NCBI RefSeq assembly: GCF_000412675.1
Contig: NC_021505.1
Span: forward strand, 1,978,501 to 2,042,500
Source of the DNA: Pseudomonas putida NBRC 14164
GTDB taxonomy: Bacteria; Pseudomonadota; Gammaproteobacteria; Pseudomonadales; Pseudomonadaceae
Length of the DNA stretch: 64,000 nt
Reading direction: 5' to 3'
Part shown: positions 1-9,391 of the stretch, piece by piece
Position numbering within the stretch: position 1 is the stretch's first letter
Layout of the letters: every line of letters begins with the position of its first letter
Position numbers and translations under genes: made by a program
The notes under the pieces: model-generated
The model's database searches: none
What the model was told of the DNA's origin: nothing
What the model saw: the letters and a program-made list of their open reading frames with translations, nothing else

Positions 1-11
1 TCGGGGTTCAC
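1..11 (-). CDS. Possible 5' end of a gene leaving the window
   Basis: On the minus strand an AGGAGG ribosome binding site (bases 16-21) lies four bases before a GTG codon at 11-9, followed by AAC CCC before the window ends. This would be the start of the next gene downstream of glgX. Only three codons are visible, so nothing can be said of its product. From memory of P. putida genomes the adjacent genes belong to the glgB/treS/glgE alpha-glucan cluster, but that cannot be checked here. Confidence 0.3.
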
Positions 12-50
12 AATTCCTCCTCGATCGCAGGTGCATGTGTGTTGCATCTA

Positions 51-146
51 CCGGCCCTATCGCCGGCAAGCCAGCTCCCACAGGTTCTGCACCGTCTGAT
101 GGCCTGCACCATACCTGTGGGAGCTGGCTTGCCGGCGATAGGGCCG
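51..146. repeat. REP pair, type A (inverted)
   Basis: Two copies in opposite orientation (51-84 and 114-146) of a palindromic unit containing GCCGGCAAGCCAGCTCCCAC, separated by about 30 bases. It lies just downstream of glgX. This is the type A unit seen also at 20411, 25134, 36411 and 44268. Confidence 0.85.
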
Positions 147-192
147 ATACAGGCAACCAATACACAGTCGGACAGGCGCGGCCACCCCAGGT

Positions 193-2346
193 TCACTCCT
201 CCTCGTGCTGCAACACCATCAGCAGCATCGAACGGCCTTTGACCTCGAACGTGCTGTCGAACTGCAGGTGCTGCCCCTTGCGCAACTCCGGCCGGTCGGT
301 ATCGACCAGGCAGCTCCAGTAATCACCTTCAGGTACCGTCGGCAACTTGAATGGCACAACATCATGGTGGGCATTGACGATCAGCAGCACCGTGGCCTCG
401 GAACCCGGCCGGGCGATACCGCTGACCTGCGCGCGGCCATCGATCAGCATGCCCAGGCAGCGCCCGTGCGGGTCCTCCCACTGTTCCACGCTCATCTCGT
501 TGCCATCCGGTGCCAGCCAGGTCACGTCCTTGACCCCGATTGCCTCATTGTAGTCACCCACCAGGAAGCGTGAGCGGCGCAGCACCGGGTAGGCCAGACG
601 CAGGCGGGTCAGGCGTTTGACGAAGGCCAGCAGCTCTTTGCCCTCCTGGTCCAGGTCCCAGTTCACCCAGCCGATTTCGCTGTCCTGGCAGTAGGCGTTG
701 TTGTTGCCGTGCTGGGTGCGGCTGAACTCGTCGCCGGCGACGATCATCGGCGTGCCTTGGGCCAGCAGCAGGGTGGCAAAGTAGTTGCGCATCTGGCGCA
801 TGCGCAGCGCGTTGATGTCCGGGTCGTCGGTCGGCCCCTCGGCACCGCAGTTCCACGACAGGTTGTTGTCCGTGCCGTCCTGGTTGTTCTCGTCGTTGTC
901 TTCGTTGTGCTTGTGGTTGTACGACACCAGGTCGCGCAGGGTAAAGCCATCGTGGGCGGTGATGAAATTGACCGAGGAGTACGGCCGGCGCCCACGATTG
1001 TTGAACATGTCGCCCGATGCGGTCAGGCGTGCGGCGAAGTCGGCCAGCTGGCCTTCGTCGCCTTTCCAGAAGGCGCGTGCGGTATCGCGGAAGCGGTCGT
1101 TCCATTCGGCCCAGCCCGGGGCGAAGTTGCCCACCTGGTAACCACCGGGGCCGCAGTCCCACGGCTCGGCAATCAGCTTCACCTGGCTCAGCATCGGGTC
1201 CTGACGGCAAGCGACGAGGAAGCCGTGGCGCTCGCTGTAGCCGTCGTGGTAACGGCCAAGGATGGTCGCCAGGTCGAAGCGAAAGCCATCCACGTGCATT
1301 TCACCGGCCCAGTAGCGCAGCGAGTCGGTGACCAGTTGCAACACGCAGGGGTGGCTCAGGTCCAGGGTGTTGCCGGTGCCGGAATCGTTGATGTAGTAGC
1401 GTTTGTCGTCCGGCATCAGCCGGTAGTACGAGGCGTTGTCGATGCCGCGCATCGACAGGGTCGGGCCACGTTCGTTGCCTTCGGCGGTGTGGTTGTATAC
1501 CACGTCGAGGATCACCTCCAGCCCGGCGTCGTGCAGGTGCGCGACCATCTCCTTGAACTCGGCGATCTTGCCACTGGCCAGGTAGCGCGGATGGGGCGCG
1601 AAGAAGGCGATGCTGTTGTAGCCCCAGTAGTTGTTCAGGCCTTTGTCCAGCAGGTGCTGGTCGTTTACGAAGGCGTGGATCGGCAGCAGTTCGATGCTGG
1701 AAACGCCCAGGTCCTTGATGTGCTTGAGCAGCTCGTCATTGGCAAGGCCGGCAAAGGTGCCGCGCAGCTCTTCTGGTACTGCCGGGTGGCGCATGCTGAT
1801 GCCGCGGGTATGCGCCTCGTAGATGATCGTGCGCTCCCACGGTATCAGCACACGCTGGTCGCGGCCCCAGGTGAAGGCCGGGTCGATCACCTTGCATTTG
1901 GGCACGAAGGGCGCGCTATCGCGCTCATCGAACGACAGGTCGCCGTCGGGGTGGCCGACGGTGTAGCCGAACAGTGCCTCTGACCATTCCAGGCTGCCGA
2001 CCAGTTGCTTGGCGTAAGGGTCGATCAGCAGTTTGTTGGGGTTGAAGCGGTGACCATTTTCCGGCTCGTAGGGGCCGTACACCCGGTAGCCGTATACCAG
2101 GCCGGGGTGGGCGTCGGGCAGGTAGCCGTGGTAGATCTCGTCGGTGTATTCGGGCAGTTCGATGCGCTCGAGTTCCTGTTCGCCGGTGGAGTCGAACAGG
2201 CACAGCTCGACCTTGGTGGCGTTGGCCGAGAACAAGGCGAAGTTGACCCCAAGGCCATCCCAGGTGGCGCCGAGGGGGAAGGGCATGCCTTCGCGGATGC
2301 GCGATGGTGCGACCGAGCGGGTTTTCTTAGGGGTGCGGGGGCTCAT
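193..2346 (-). CDS. glgX: Glycogen debranching enzyme GlgX
   Basis: A GH13 debranching enzyme of 717 aa that hydrolyses alpha-1,6 branches of glycogen or alpha-glucan in the cytoplasm, giving maltodextrins for MalQ and TreY. An N-terminal CBM48-like domain (about residues 20-110) precedes the catalytic barrel. Conserved blocks are DVVYNHT near 280, GFRFD near 353 (nucleophile Asp), IAEPWD near 390 (acid Glu) and TAHDGFTL near 461. The ATG at 2346 has a GAGG site a few bases upstream; the open frame runs further 5' to 2424, but that part reads through REP sequence and is unlikely to be translated. It is the most downstream recognised gene of the glgA-treZ-malQ-treY series, separated from the DUF2934 gene by a REP pair. 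Confidence 0.95.
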   Translation of the reverse strand: MSPRTPKKTRSVAPSRIREGMPFPLGATWDGLGVNFALFSANATKVELCLFDSTGEQELERIELPEYTDEIYHGYLPDAHPGLVYGYRVYGPYEPENGHRFNPNKLLIDPYAKQLVGSLEWSEALFGYTVGHPDGDLSFDERDSAPFVPKCKVIDPAFTWGRDQRVLIPWERTIIYEAHTRGISMRHPAVPEELRGTFAGLANDELLKHIKDLGVSSIELLPIHAFVNDQHLLDKGLNNYWGYNSIAFFAPHPRYLASGKIAEFKEMVAHLHDAGLEVILDVVYNHTAEGNERGPTLSMRGIDNASYYRLMPDDKRYYINDSGTGNTLDLSHPCVLQLVTDSLRYWAGEMHVDGFRFDLATILGRYHDGYSERHGFLVACRQDPMLSQVKLIAEPWDCGPGGYQVGNFAPGWAEWNDRFRDTARAFWKGDEGQLADFAARLTASGDMFNNRGRRPYSSVNFITAHDGFTLRDLVSYNHKHNEDNDENNQDGTDNNLSWNCGAEGPTDDPDINALRMRQMRNYFATLLLAQGTPMIVAGDEFSRTQHGNNNAYCQDSEIGWVNWDLDQEGKELLAFVKRLTRLRLAYPVLRRSRFLVGDYNEAIGVKDVTWLAPDGNEMSVEQWEDPHGRCLGMLIDGRAQVSGIARPGSEATVLLIVNAHHDVVPFKLPTVPEGDYWSCLVDTDRPELRKGQHLQFDSTFEVKGRSMLLMVLQHEEE

Positions 2347-2395
2347 GACGATCCTCAAATGGCCGTGATGGAAGGGGAATGTGGTGTCCTGCATT

Positions 2396-2490
2396 GGCCA
2401 CTTCGCGGGTAAACCCGCTCCCACAGGTACTGCACTGCTTTGAGCACCTGTGATGACCCTGTGGGAGCGGGTCTACCCGCGAAGTGGCCG
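2396..2490. repeat. REP pair, type B (inverted)
   Basis: Inverted units 2396-2427 and 2458-2490 built on CGCGGGTAAACCCGCTCCCACAGG-type sequence, filling the gap between the DUF2934 gene and glgX. Such a pair inside a same-strand series can stabilise or attenuate the upstream message; which applies here is not known. Confidence 0.85.
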
Positions 2491-2498
2491 GGACAGGC

Positions 2499-2780
2499 TT
2501 ACCCGGCAGTAGGCTTTTTCACCGCCCGAGGCTTTTTCGCCGCAGCGGGTTTGACCCCCGGCAGGGCAGCTACCTTGGGCTCGGCAGGCGCCTTGGGCTC
2601 AGCGGCTGCCTTGGGCTTGGCCGGCGCCCGCTTGCGGGGCTCGGCCTTGGGGGCCAATGCCTCGGCCTCGGCCAGCTTGCGGGCCATATCCCAGTGGCGC
2701 TCTTCCTCCCCTACGGGCTTACCTTCAGATTCCCAGATCTGGTAGGCAAATTCGCGAATACGCTTTTCATCGACACTCAT
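2499..2780 (-). CDS. DUF2934 domain protein
   Basis: A 93 aa protein. Residues 1-45 match the DUF2934 pattern as I know it (R-E-x-A-Y-x-I-W-E-x-E-G-x-P, then H-W). The second half is low complexity, rich in Lys, Pro and Ala, probably disordered and basic. An AGGAG site sits seven bases before the ATG at 2780; a second ATG directly upstream (2783) is the alternative start. It lies between treY and glgX on the same strand, 17 bases downstream of the treY stop region, so it is probably co-transcribed with the trehalose genes. Its biochemical role is unknown; the family is often seen beside glycogen or trehalose genes. Residue-level function cannot be inferred. Confidence 0.8.
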   Translation of the reverse strand: MSVDEKRIREFAYQIWESEGKPVGEEERHWDMARKLAEAEALAPKAEPRKRAPAKPKAAAEPKAPAEPKVAALPGVKPAAAKKPRAVKKPTAG

Positions 2781-2797
2781 CATGACGCTCCTGATGC

Positions 2798-5572
2798 TCA
2801 AGATTGTTGTATCAACACGTTGACCGGAAACTCCGCCAGCACAGCACTCAACATCAACTCCTTGGAAGAGCTGACCGCCGCGCAGGGGAAAAGTCCCGTC
2901 GAGTTGGCAGGTGACAAGGCAAACGGCAGTACCAGCCGGGTGTCGTCCCAGTTCTGTGCCGGGATCAACGGTGTAGGGTTGCCACCGAGCAGGGTACTGG
3001 CCAGGCGTGGCGCAACGATGACGGCCCGCTCGCCGTCGCCCAACCGGGCAAAGGCGATCACCTTGTCAGCGTGTTTGCCCAGCACGGTCAGCGGCAGATA
3101 GGCGCCACGGCGGAACAGTTCGGCGTGCGCCTGGCGGCAATCCAGCACCCGGGCGATCAGGGCCTGCTTGATGCGGCCGTCGCGCCAGTGCGCCAGCAGC
3201 TCGGCTGGCGGCGTGGCGTCGTCCAGGGTGCGACGCCTCGAAGCGTAGTCCACGGGGCGGCGGTTGTCCGGGTCGACCAGGCTGAAGTCCCAGTACTCGT
3301 TGCCCTGGTACAGGTCGGGCACACCGGGTGTGGTCATGCGCAGCAGGGCCTGCACCAAGCCATTGAGGGCGCCGGGGCAGGCGAGCAGTTGCGCGGCATC
3401 TGCCACGGATTTGCGCAGTTGCTGGTTCTCGCTGTCCAGCAGCAAGCCTTCGATGTAGCGGGCACAGGCGCCTTCGTAGGCCTCGTTCGGCGCGCTCCAG
3501 CTGCTACGCAACTTGGCTTCGCGCAAGGCCTTCTGCTGCCACTGGCGGATACGCTCGGCATACTGGCGCAGGGCGTTGTCGTCGTGCAGGTCGAGGCCCA
3601 GCGGCCAACTGCCAAGCAGGGTTTGCAGCAGCATCAGCTCGTCGCCGGGGCTGGGTGCCAGGCCATCGTCCAGCTGTGCGCGCAGCGGCGCTGCCAGTTC
3701 ACGCCAGTGTTCCACCCGGCTGGCCAGCCACGGGCCGCGTTCGCTGAGCACGGCCAGGCGCGCGCGGGTGTCTTCCCCGCGCTTGTGGTCATGGGTGGCA
3801 GTGGCGAGCAGGTTGTCGGGGAAGTCGCGCAGGCGCCGCTGGGCTTCGTTATGGAAGTGCATGGGAGGCGCGCTGAAGTGCTCTGCCTCGAAGCCCACGT
3901 CGTTGCGCGACAGCAGCCGGGCGCTGCGGTAGAAGGTGGTGTCTTCCACGGCTTTGGCGGCGCTGGGCGCGGTCAGTTGCTGGAAGCGCACGCAGGCGTG
4001 GCGCAGTTGCTTGCGGGCGCGACCCGGTGGCAACTGCCGCCAGGCTTGCCCGCCCAGCCATTGTTCAAGGTGGTCCAGTAACGGCCAATCGGCTTCTCCG
4101 AGGTCGTGCCGGGCGTTGGCCAGCGCCTGCTGGAAAAACCCTTCGTCTTCAGCGGGGCGCCCGCAGGCGTTGAAGTAGGTGCGGTACACCGGGTAATGCG
4201 CCACCAGTGCCTGCAACGCCCGGCGGATCGCGCCCAGGGTCAGGTCGCGGGTCATCAGGTCGTTGCGCGCAACCTGCAGCAGCGCCTGGGCCACCGATTC
4301 GCAGTCACCGGCGAGGCTGGCATTGAGCACAAGGTAACGCGCCTGACGCACTTCTTCAGGGAAGTCCGGCCGTTCGGTGACGTTCGCCCAAAGCTCGGTC
4401 AGCGGCGTTTCGCCGGCTGGGTCATGCTGCAGCAGCGAGACCTGGTTCATGAATTCGTAGCCGGTTGTGCCGTCGGTGAGCCAGTCGCGGTGCAGGTGCT
4501 CGCCGGCGCCGAGGATTTTTTCCACATAGATCGGGAAGTGCTCCAGGGCCGCCTGCAAAGGCCGCTGCGCCAACAGGCCATCGACCCGACGGCGCAACTT
4601 GCGGCAGTAGCCGCGCGGGTCGGCCAGGCCGTCTATATGGTCGATGCGCAGGCCGTCCACCAGGCCGCGTCCGATCAGCTCGAACAGCTTGGCGTGGGTG
4701 GCCTCGAACACCACGGCGCGCTCCACCCTCAGGCCACCCAGCTCGTTGATGTCGAAGAAGCGCCGCCAATTGATGTCGTCGGCAGCGGTTCGCCAACTGG
4801 CCAGGCGGTAGGTCTGGCGCTCCAGCAGCAGGTGCAGGCGCTTGAGGCCATTTTTGGCGCGGCTGTCGAATGCCACCAGCGCCGATTCCAGGTCGGCACC
4901 TTCGCGCACCAGGCGTGCCAGTTCGGTGTGCAGCGGCAGGGCATCGGCCAGCGGGGTGGTCGATTCGGCCAATGCCGTGAAGTGCTCGGCCAGAGTCTTG
5001 AGCGCCGGCTCCGGGCTGAGGGCGAGAATCCAGCCATAGTCGACCGGGCACACCGGGAAGCGGTGATCGTAATGGGCGATTTGCAGCGTGCCGTGCTGCT
5101 TGTCGAATTCAAGCGGTATCTCGCCCTTCTTCAGCGCTACGCCATAGTCGCTGCCAAGGAACGGCAGCAGCAGTTGCCCGGCCAGCAGCGGGTCGCTGGA
5201 GTGCCACTGTATGTCGAAGAACTCCGCATACGGGCTACGCCGGCCCCAGGCCAGCAGGCTTTGCCACCAGGGGTTGTCGGCACCGCCCACGGCCATGTGG
5301 TTGGACACGGTGTCGAGGATCAGCCCCATGCCATGCTGGCGCAGCGCGGCGACCAGCCGCTCCAGTGCTGCCTCGCCGCCCAGTTCGGGGTTGACGCAGG
5401 TTGGGTCGACCACATCGTAGCCGTGGCGCGAGCCAGCCCGGGCCCTGAGGATGGGCGAGGCATACAGGTGGCTGATGCCCAATTGGGCGAAGTACGGCAC
5501 CAGCGGTACGGCGTGATCGAGGGTGAAGTCACTGTGAAACTGCAGGCGCAGGGTCGCGGTCAGCGGCTTCAT
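2798..5572 (-). CDS. treY: Malto-oligosyltrehalose synthase TreY
   Basis: A 924 aa GH13 enzyme that isomerises the reducing-end alpha-1,4 bond of a glucan to alpha,alpha-1,1, producing maltooligosyl-trehalose for TreZ. Visible GH13 blocks are SNHMAV near residue 88, GLRIDHIDGL near 305 (nucleophile Asp), YVEKILGAGE near 348 (acid Glu) and ATHDHKRGEDTR near 590. The long gap between the last two blocks is typical of TreY. Its ATG overlaps the malQ stop by four bases (ATGA), so the two are translationally coupled. The length is usual for the family. Confidence 0.95.
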   Translation of the reverse strand: MKPLTATLRLQFHSDFTLDHAVPLVPYFAQLGISHLYASPILRARAGSRHGYDVVDPTCVNPELGGEAALERLVAALRQHGMGLILDTVSNHMAVGGADNPWWQSLLAWGRRSPYAEFFDIQWHSSDPLLAGQLLLPFLGSDYGVALKKGEIPLEFDKQHGTLQIAHYDHRFPVCPVDYGWILALSPEPALKTLAEHFTALAESTTPLADALPLHTELARLVREGADLESALVAFDSRAKNGLKRLHLLLERQTYRLASWRTAADDINWRRFFDINELGGLRVERAVVFEATHAKLFELIGRGLVDGLRIDHIDGLADPRGYCRKLRRRVDGLLAQRPLQAALEHFPIYVEKILGAGEHLHRDWLTDGTTGYEFMNQVSLLQHDPAGETPLTELWANVTERPDFPEEVRQARYLVLNASLAGDCESVAQALLQVARNDLMTRDLTLGAIRRALQALVAHYPVYRTYFNACGRPAEDEGFFQQALANARHDLGEADWPLLDHLEQWLGGQAWRQLPPGRARKQLRHACVRFQQLTAPSAAKAVEDTTFYRSARLLSRNDVGFEAEHFSAPPMHFHNEAQRRLRDFPDNLLATATHDHKRGEDTRARLAVLSERGPWLASRVEHWRELAAPLRAQLDDGLAPSPGDELMLLQTLLGSWPLGLDLHDDNALRQYAERIRQWQQKALREAKLRSSWSAPNEAYEGACARYIEGLLLDSENQQLRKSVADAAQLLACPGALNGLVQALLRMTTPGVPDLYQGNEYWDFSLVDPDNRRPVDYASRRRTLDDATPPAELLAHWRDGRIKQALIARVLDCRQAHAELFRRGAYLPLTVLGKHADKVIAFARLGDGERAVIVAPRLASTLLGGNPTPLIPAQNWDDTRLVLPFALSPANSTGLFPCAAVSSSKELMLSAVLAEFPVNVLIQQS

Positions 5573-7638
5573 CGGTCACGCTCCCAAGCCTGTTCGCGGG
5601 CCTGGGCCAGCAGCTCCAGGCGCCGCGCGGCATCCTCGTCATCGAGCAGTTCTGTCACCGGCCGGGTGAAGCGCCGCCGCCAGTTGGGGTGCCCGCTGGT
5701 GGTGCCCGGCAGGTTGGGCTGCTCGTCGCAGCCCAGCAGGTCTTCGAGCGGTATCAGCACCAAGGGCGCACGGGTATGGCCAACGAAGCGGATGGCCGCA
5801 TCGATCACCGCGTCGTTGTCCTTCAGTTCACCGTAGTTGGTCTCCAGGGTACGGCGCAGGCCGTCGTGTTCTATCTGGCGGCCTTGGCGCCAGTGCTGTT
5901 CGGTGGCAGCGTCGATCAGTTGCAAGCGGTGGCTCCAGTCGATGTCGCGGTTTTCCAGCCAGCCGGCCAGCGGTGCCAGGTCGTGGGTGCCGGTGGTGGC
6001 CAGGGCGTTGTCCGGCCAGTCCAGTATCGGTTTGAACTGGCCGGGCTGGGTTTGCTCGAACGGCAGCACGCGCATGCCCAGCACGGCCTTCTCGGCCAGT
6101 GTTTCGCGCAGGCCGTCGGGCACGGTGCCCAGGTCTTCACCGAGAATGATCGCCTGGTGGCGCACCGACTCCAGCGCCAGCAGGCGCAACAGGTCGTCCA
6201 CCGGGTAATTGAGGTAAGCGCCTTCGCTGGGCTTGGCCCCCTGCGGGATCAGCCATAGCCGGCGCAGGCCCATCACATGGTCGATGCGCAAGCCACCGGC
6301 ATGGGCCAGATTGGCCCGCAGCATCTCGATGAAAGCGCGGTAGCCGTTGCGCTTGAGGCCTTCGGGCGAGAACGCACAGATGCCCCAGTCTTGACCGGCG
6401 CGGTTGAGGATGTCGGGTGGCGCGCCTACTTTCAGGCCCGCCAGCAATTCGTCCTGGCGGCTCCAGGCCTGGCTGCCGGCACCGTCGGCACCCACCGCCA
6501 GGTCGGCGATCAGGCCCACTGCCATGCCGTTGCCGCGGGCTGCTTCCTGGGCACGTTGCAGGCCGCGCTCGGTCAGCCATTGGCAGAAGGCATGGAACTC
6601 GACCTTGGCCGGGTAGGCATTGGCAAAGGCTTCAACTTCCGGGTGGTAGGGGTCGTGCCAGGCCTTGGGCCAGTTGCGCCAGTCGGCACCCAGGCCGTGC
6701 TCCACGGCCTGGGCTTGCAGCACCTCGAAGCGGCAGTGGTGCTCCAGCGCCTGGCCGCCCGCTTCGCGGAAGCTGTCAAAATCGCTGCGCAGCGGGTGGT
6801 CACCCTGGCTGAAACCCTGGTACAGCGCTTCAAGCAGGCGCAGGCGGGCGCTGGCGGCGCGTGGCCAGTCGACCAGCGGGCGTTGCTCAAGTTCTTCCAG
6901 TTGTTGCTCCAGCCCGCAGGCTTCGATGGCCATGCGTACCTCCCGTTCGCCCAGCAGGGCGGCGGGGCTGGCGTACAGGGTGTTGAGCAACAGGCGGCTG
7001 GAGGGCGAGTAGGGGCTGTAGTGCTCCTGGTCGATGGCCGACAGTGTATGGATGGGGCTGATGGCCAAGGCATCGGCACCGCGCTCGGCAGCCGAGCGGG
7101 CCAGCTGCTCCAGCGCCAGGCAGTCGCCGTAGCCGCCATCGCCGGGGCGGCGCAGGCTGTACAGCTGCACGGCCAGGCCCCAACAGCGTGGTGGTGGCTG
7201 TTGCACCGTGTCTTCGAGGCTGTGGCAGCGGGGCGGGGCCACGGCCACGGTGAAGTGGCGGCTGTCGATTTCCACCTGGTGGTAGCCGATTGGCAGCTCA
7301 CCGGGCAGGCGTGCCTGGTCGTCAAGTTTCAGGGTGAGTGAGGCGTGGTCTTCCAGGGTGCAGTGGGCGACGCTGGCGGCGCTGAAGTAACGCGCCAGCG
7401 CCAAGGGCTTGCCCAGGTCTGCGGTCAGCAGGGGCGGCAGGTGTTCGCTGTCTTCGGCGGCTTCCACCGTGCGCAGGCTGATGGCGATGGCGTCGTCGTC
7501 AGCGGCAGCGTGGCCCAGGCCTTCAAGAATGGTGCGCAGCACCTCGTCACTGACGCGCTGGGGTCGGGCATTGGCGTCGATCCAGTCGCGGCTCAACCCG
7601 ACGCGGTTTGCCAAGCGGTGCAGGGCGGTTTCGCTCAT
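5569..7638 (-). CDS. malQ: 4-alpha-glucanotransferase (amylomaltase) MalQ
   Basis: A 689 aa GH77 enzyme that transfers alpha-1,4-glucan segments between maltodextrins and releases glucose, reshaping short glucans into substrates for TreY. Conserved blocks are GDGGYGDC (near 155), GLRIDHVMGL near 447 (nucleophile Asp), ILGEDLGTVP near 496 (acid Glu) and GTHDLAPL near 548. It overlaps treZ upstream and treY downstream by four bases each (ATGA both times), giving a tightly coupled treZ-malQ-treY block. Confidence 0.94.
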   Translation of the reverse strand: MSETALHRLANRVGLSRDWIDANARPQRVSDEVLRTILEGLGHAAADDDAIAISLRTVEAAEDSEHLPPLLTADLGKPLALARYFSAASVAHCTLEDHASLTLKLDDQARLPGELPIGYHQVEIDSRHFTVAVAPPRCHSLEDTVQQPPPRCWGLAVQLYSLRRPGDGGYGDCLALEQLARSAAERGADALAISPIHTLSAIDQEHYSPYSPSSRLLLNTLYASPAALLGEREVRMAIEACGLEQQLEELEQRPLVDWPRAASARLRLLEALYQGFSQGDHPLRSDFDSFREAGGQALEHHCRFEVLQAQAVEHGLGADWRNWPKAWHDPYHPEVEAFANAYPAKVEFHAFCQWLTERGLQRAQEAARGNGMAVGLIADLAVGADGAGSQAWSRQDELLAGLKVGAPPDILNRAGQDWGICAFSPEGLKRNGYRAFIEMLRANLAHAGGLRIDHVMGLRRLWLIPQGAKPSEGAYLNYPVDDLLRLLALESVRHQAIILGEDLGTVPDGLRETLAEKAVLGMRVLPFEQTQPGQFKPILDWPDNALATTGTHDLAPLAGWLENRDIDWSHRLQLIDAATEQHWRQGRQIEHDGLRRTLETNYGELKDNDAVIDAAIRFVGHTRAPLVLIPLEDLLGCDEQPNLPGTTSGHPNWRRRFTRPVTELLDDEDAARRLELLAQAREQAWERDR

Positions 7639-9377
7639 GGGCGCTCCTGGTCAGGGGGAAGCAGGCTGACCACGCAGCTGTACGCGGCCATTTGGGTATC
7701 TGGGTGTCGGGTGTCGCTGCTGTCGAATAGCCGTGTGGCGGCAGCGGGCAGCTCGACCGCCTGCTCAGTTGCCGCCAGGTTCAGGTCGATGCGCAGGGTA
7801 TTGCCATCGCCCAGCCGCCAGCGTGCGGTCAGCGCTTTGTCGCCATGCACCTCGGCGCCCAGTGAGCGGCTGCCCGGCAGGTGCGGGATGACGTGGCGGC
7901 GGCGCAGTTCGAGCAGTTGCTGGTACAGGCCGTGCCAGCCGGCGATCACTTCCTTGTTTTGCGGGCGTGAAGATTCAAAGGTCTGTTCGGCGTTGGGGTC
8001 GGGAATGTGCTCACGCTGCTCGGGGTCGGCGAACGCAGTGAAGTGGGCGAACTCGCCACGGCGGCCTTCGCGTACGGCGTCGGCCAACTGGTCATGGAAG
8101 TCGGTAAAGAACAGGAACGGCCGGCAGCTGCCGTCGTCGTCGCCCATGAACAGCAGCGGAATCATGGGGGCCAATAGCAGCAGGCCGGTGGCCGCACGCA
8201 GGGCTGGCGGCGGGCACAGGCGGGTCAGGCGTTCGCCAAGCGCGCGGTTGCCGACCTGGTCGTGGTTTTGCAAGAACAACACAAAGGCGCTGGGCTCCAG
8301 GTGCCCGCTGGGTTCACCGCGGGGCGTGCCGTGGCGGTTTGCCTGGCCCTGGAACACGAAGCCTTCAGAAAGGCAGCGGGCCAGCTGGTCGATGGGGCGC
8401 TTCTGGTAGTCGGCGTAGTAGCCTTCGGTTTCGCCGGTCAGCAGCACATGCAGGGCATTGTGGCCGTCGTCGTTCCACTGGGCGTCAAAGCCCTGTTCCA
8501 GCAGGCCGGCCTGATTGTGCTCGTTCTCCAGCACCAACCACACATGCCGGCCCGGCTCCACGGCGGCGCGTACGCGCTGCGCCAGCTCGATCAGGAAATC
8601 GGGCTGGTCGATGGCATGTACGGCATCCAGGCGCAGGCCGTCGCAGCGGTAGTCGCACAGCCACATGAGGGCATTCTGGATGAAGTACTCACGCACTTGC
8701 GGGCGGCGGAAATCGATGGCCGCGCCCCAGGGCGTCTGCCGGTCTTCGCGGAAGAACGGGCTGGCGTACTGGTGCAGGTAATTGCCGTCGGGGCCGAAGT
8801 GGTTGTAGACCACATCCACCAGCACCATCAGCCCTTCGCCGTGGGCCCGGTCGACCAGCGCGCACAGCTGCTCGGGGCTGCCATAGGTGTTCTGCGGTGC
8901 GTAAGGCAGCACGCCGTCGTAGCCCCAGTTGCGCTCGCCGGGGAACTGCCCCAGTGGCATCAGCTCGACGGCACTGATGCCCAGCTCGGCCAGGCGCGGG
9001 AGCTGCCGGGCAACCCCGGCGTAGCCATCGAGTAAACCGACATGCAGCTCCTGGATCACTGCTTCGTGCCAAGGCCGGCCTTGCCAAGGGTGTTGCCACT
9101 GGTAACCGGCCACATCCACCACCTGGCTCGGGCCTTTTACGCCCTCAGGCTGGTAGCGGGAGGCCGGGTCGGCCACTTGCAGCTCACCGTCGATACGGTA
9201 TTGGTACCGGTCACCGGCCTGGCACGGAGCCACACCGGTGTACCAGCCATCGTCGTCGGGCAGCAGCTCGATGGCCGGCTGTTGCTCCAGTTCTACGCTC
9301 ACGCTGCGCGCATCGGGTGCCCAGAGGGCGAAGCGCGCCGACGTGGCGTCCAGTAAGTGTGCGCCATGCCTGTGCAT
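7635..9377 (-). CDS. treZ: Malto-oligosyltrehalose trehalohydrolase TreZ
   Basis: A 580 aa GH13 enzyme that cuts the alpha-1,4 bond next to the trehalose unit of maltooligosyl-trehalose and releases trehalose. The N-terminus (FALWAPDARSVSVEL) is the CBM48-like domain. Catalytic blocks are DVVYNHFGPDGNY near 187, GLRLDAVHAID near 247 (nucleophile Asp), VLENEHN near 281 (acid Glu) and NHDQVGNRALG near 369. I chose the ATG at 9377, 14 bases after the glgA stop, because the protein begins there with a normal family N-terminus; the frame is open to 9464 but that stretch overlaps glgA. The Shine-Dalgarno there is weak, which fits coupling to glgA translation. Confidence 0.94.
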   Translation of the reverse strand: MHRHGAHLLDATSARFALWAPDARSVSVELEQQPAIELLPDDDGWYTGVAPCQAGDRYQYRIDGELQVADPASRYQPEGVKGPSQVVDVAGYQWQHPWQGRPWHEAVIQELHVGLLDGYAGVARQLPRLAELGISAVELMPLGQFPGERNWGYDGVLPYAPQNTYGSPEQLCALVDRAHGEGLMVLVDVVYNHFGPDGNYLHQYASPFFREDRQTPWGAAIDFRRPQVREYFIQNALMWLCDYRCDGLRLDAVHAIDQPDFLIELAQRVRAAVEPGRHVWLVLENEHNQAGLLEQGFDAQWNDDGHNALHVLLTGETEGYYADYQKRPIDQLARCLSEGFVFQGQANRHGTPRGEPSGHLEPSAFVLFLQNHDQVGNRALGERLTRLCPPPALRAATGLLLLAPMIPLLFMGDDDGSCRPFLFFTDFHDQLADAVREGRRGEFAHFTAFADPEQREHIPDPNAEQTFESSRPQNKEVIAGWHGLYQQLLELRRRHVIPHLPGSRSLGAEVHGDKALTARWRLGDGNTLRIDLNLAATEQAVELPAAATRLFDSSDTRHPDTQMAAYSCVVSLLPPDQERP

Positions 9378-9391
9378 CTTCCAGCCCCCGC

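Noticed and set aside
709..1983. Long plus-strand open frame (424 codons) opposite glgX
   Set aside because: High-GC shadow of glgX in the complementary strand; repetitive Val/Gly/Ala/Gln-rich sequence without family features.
4106..5836. Long plus-strand open frame (576 codons) opposite treY
   Set aside because: Antisense shadow of treY and malQ; no ribosome binding site or recognisable domain.
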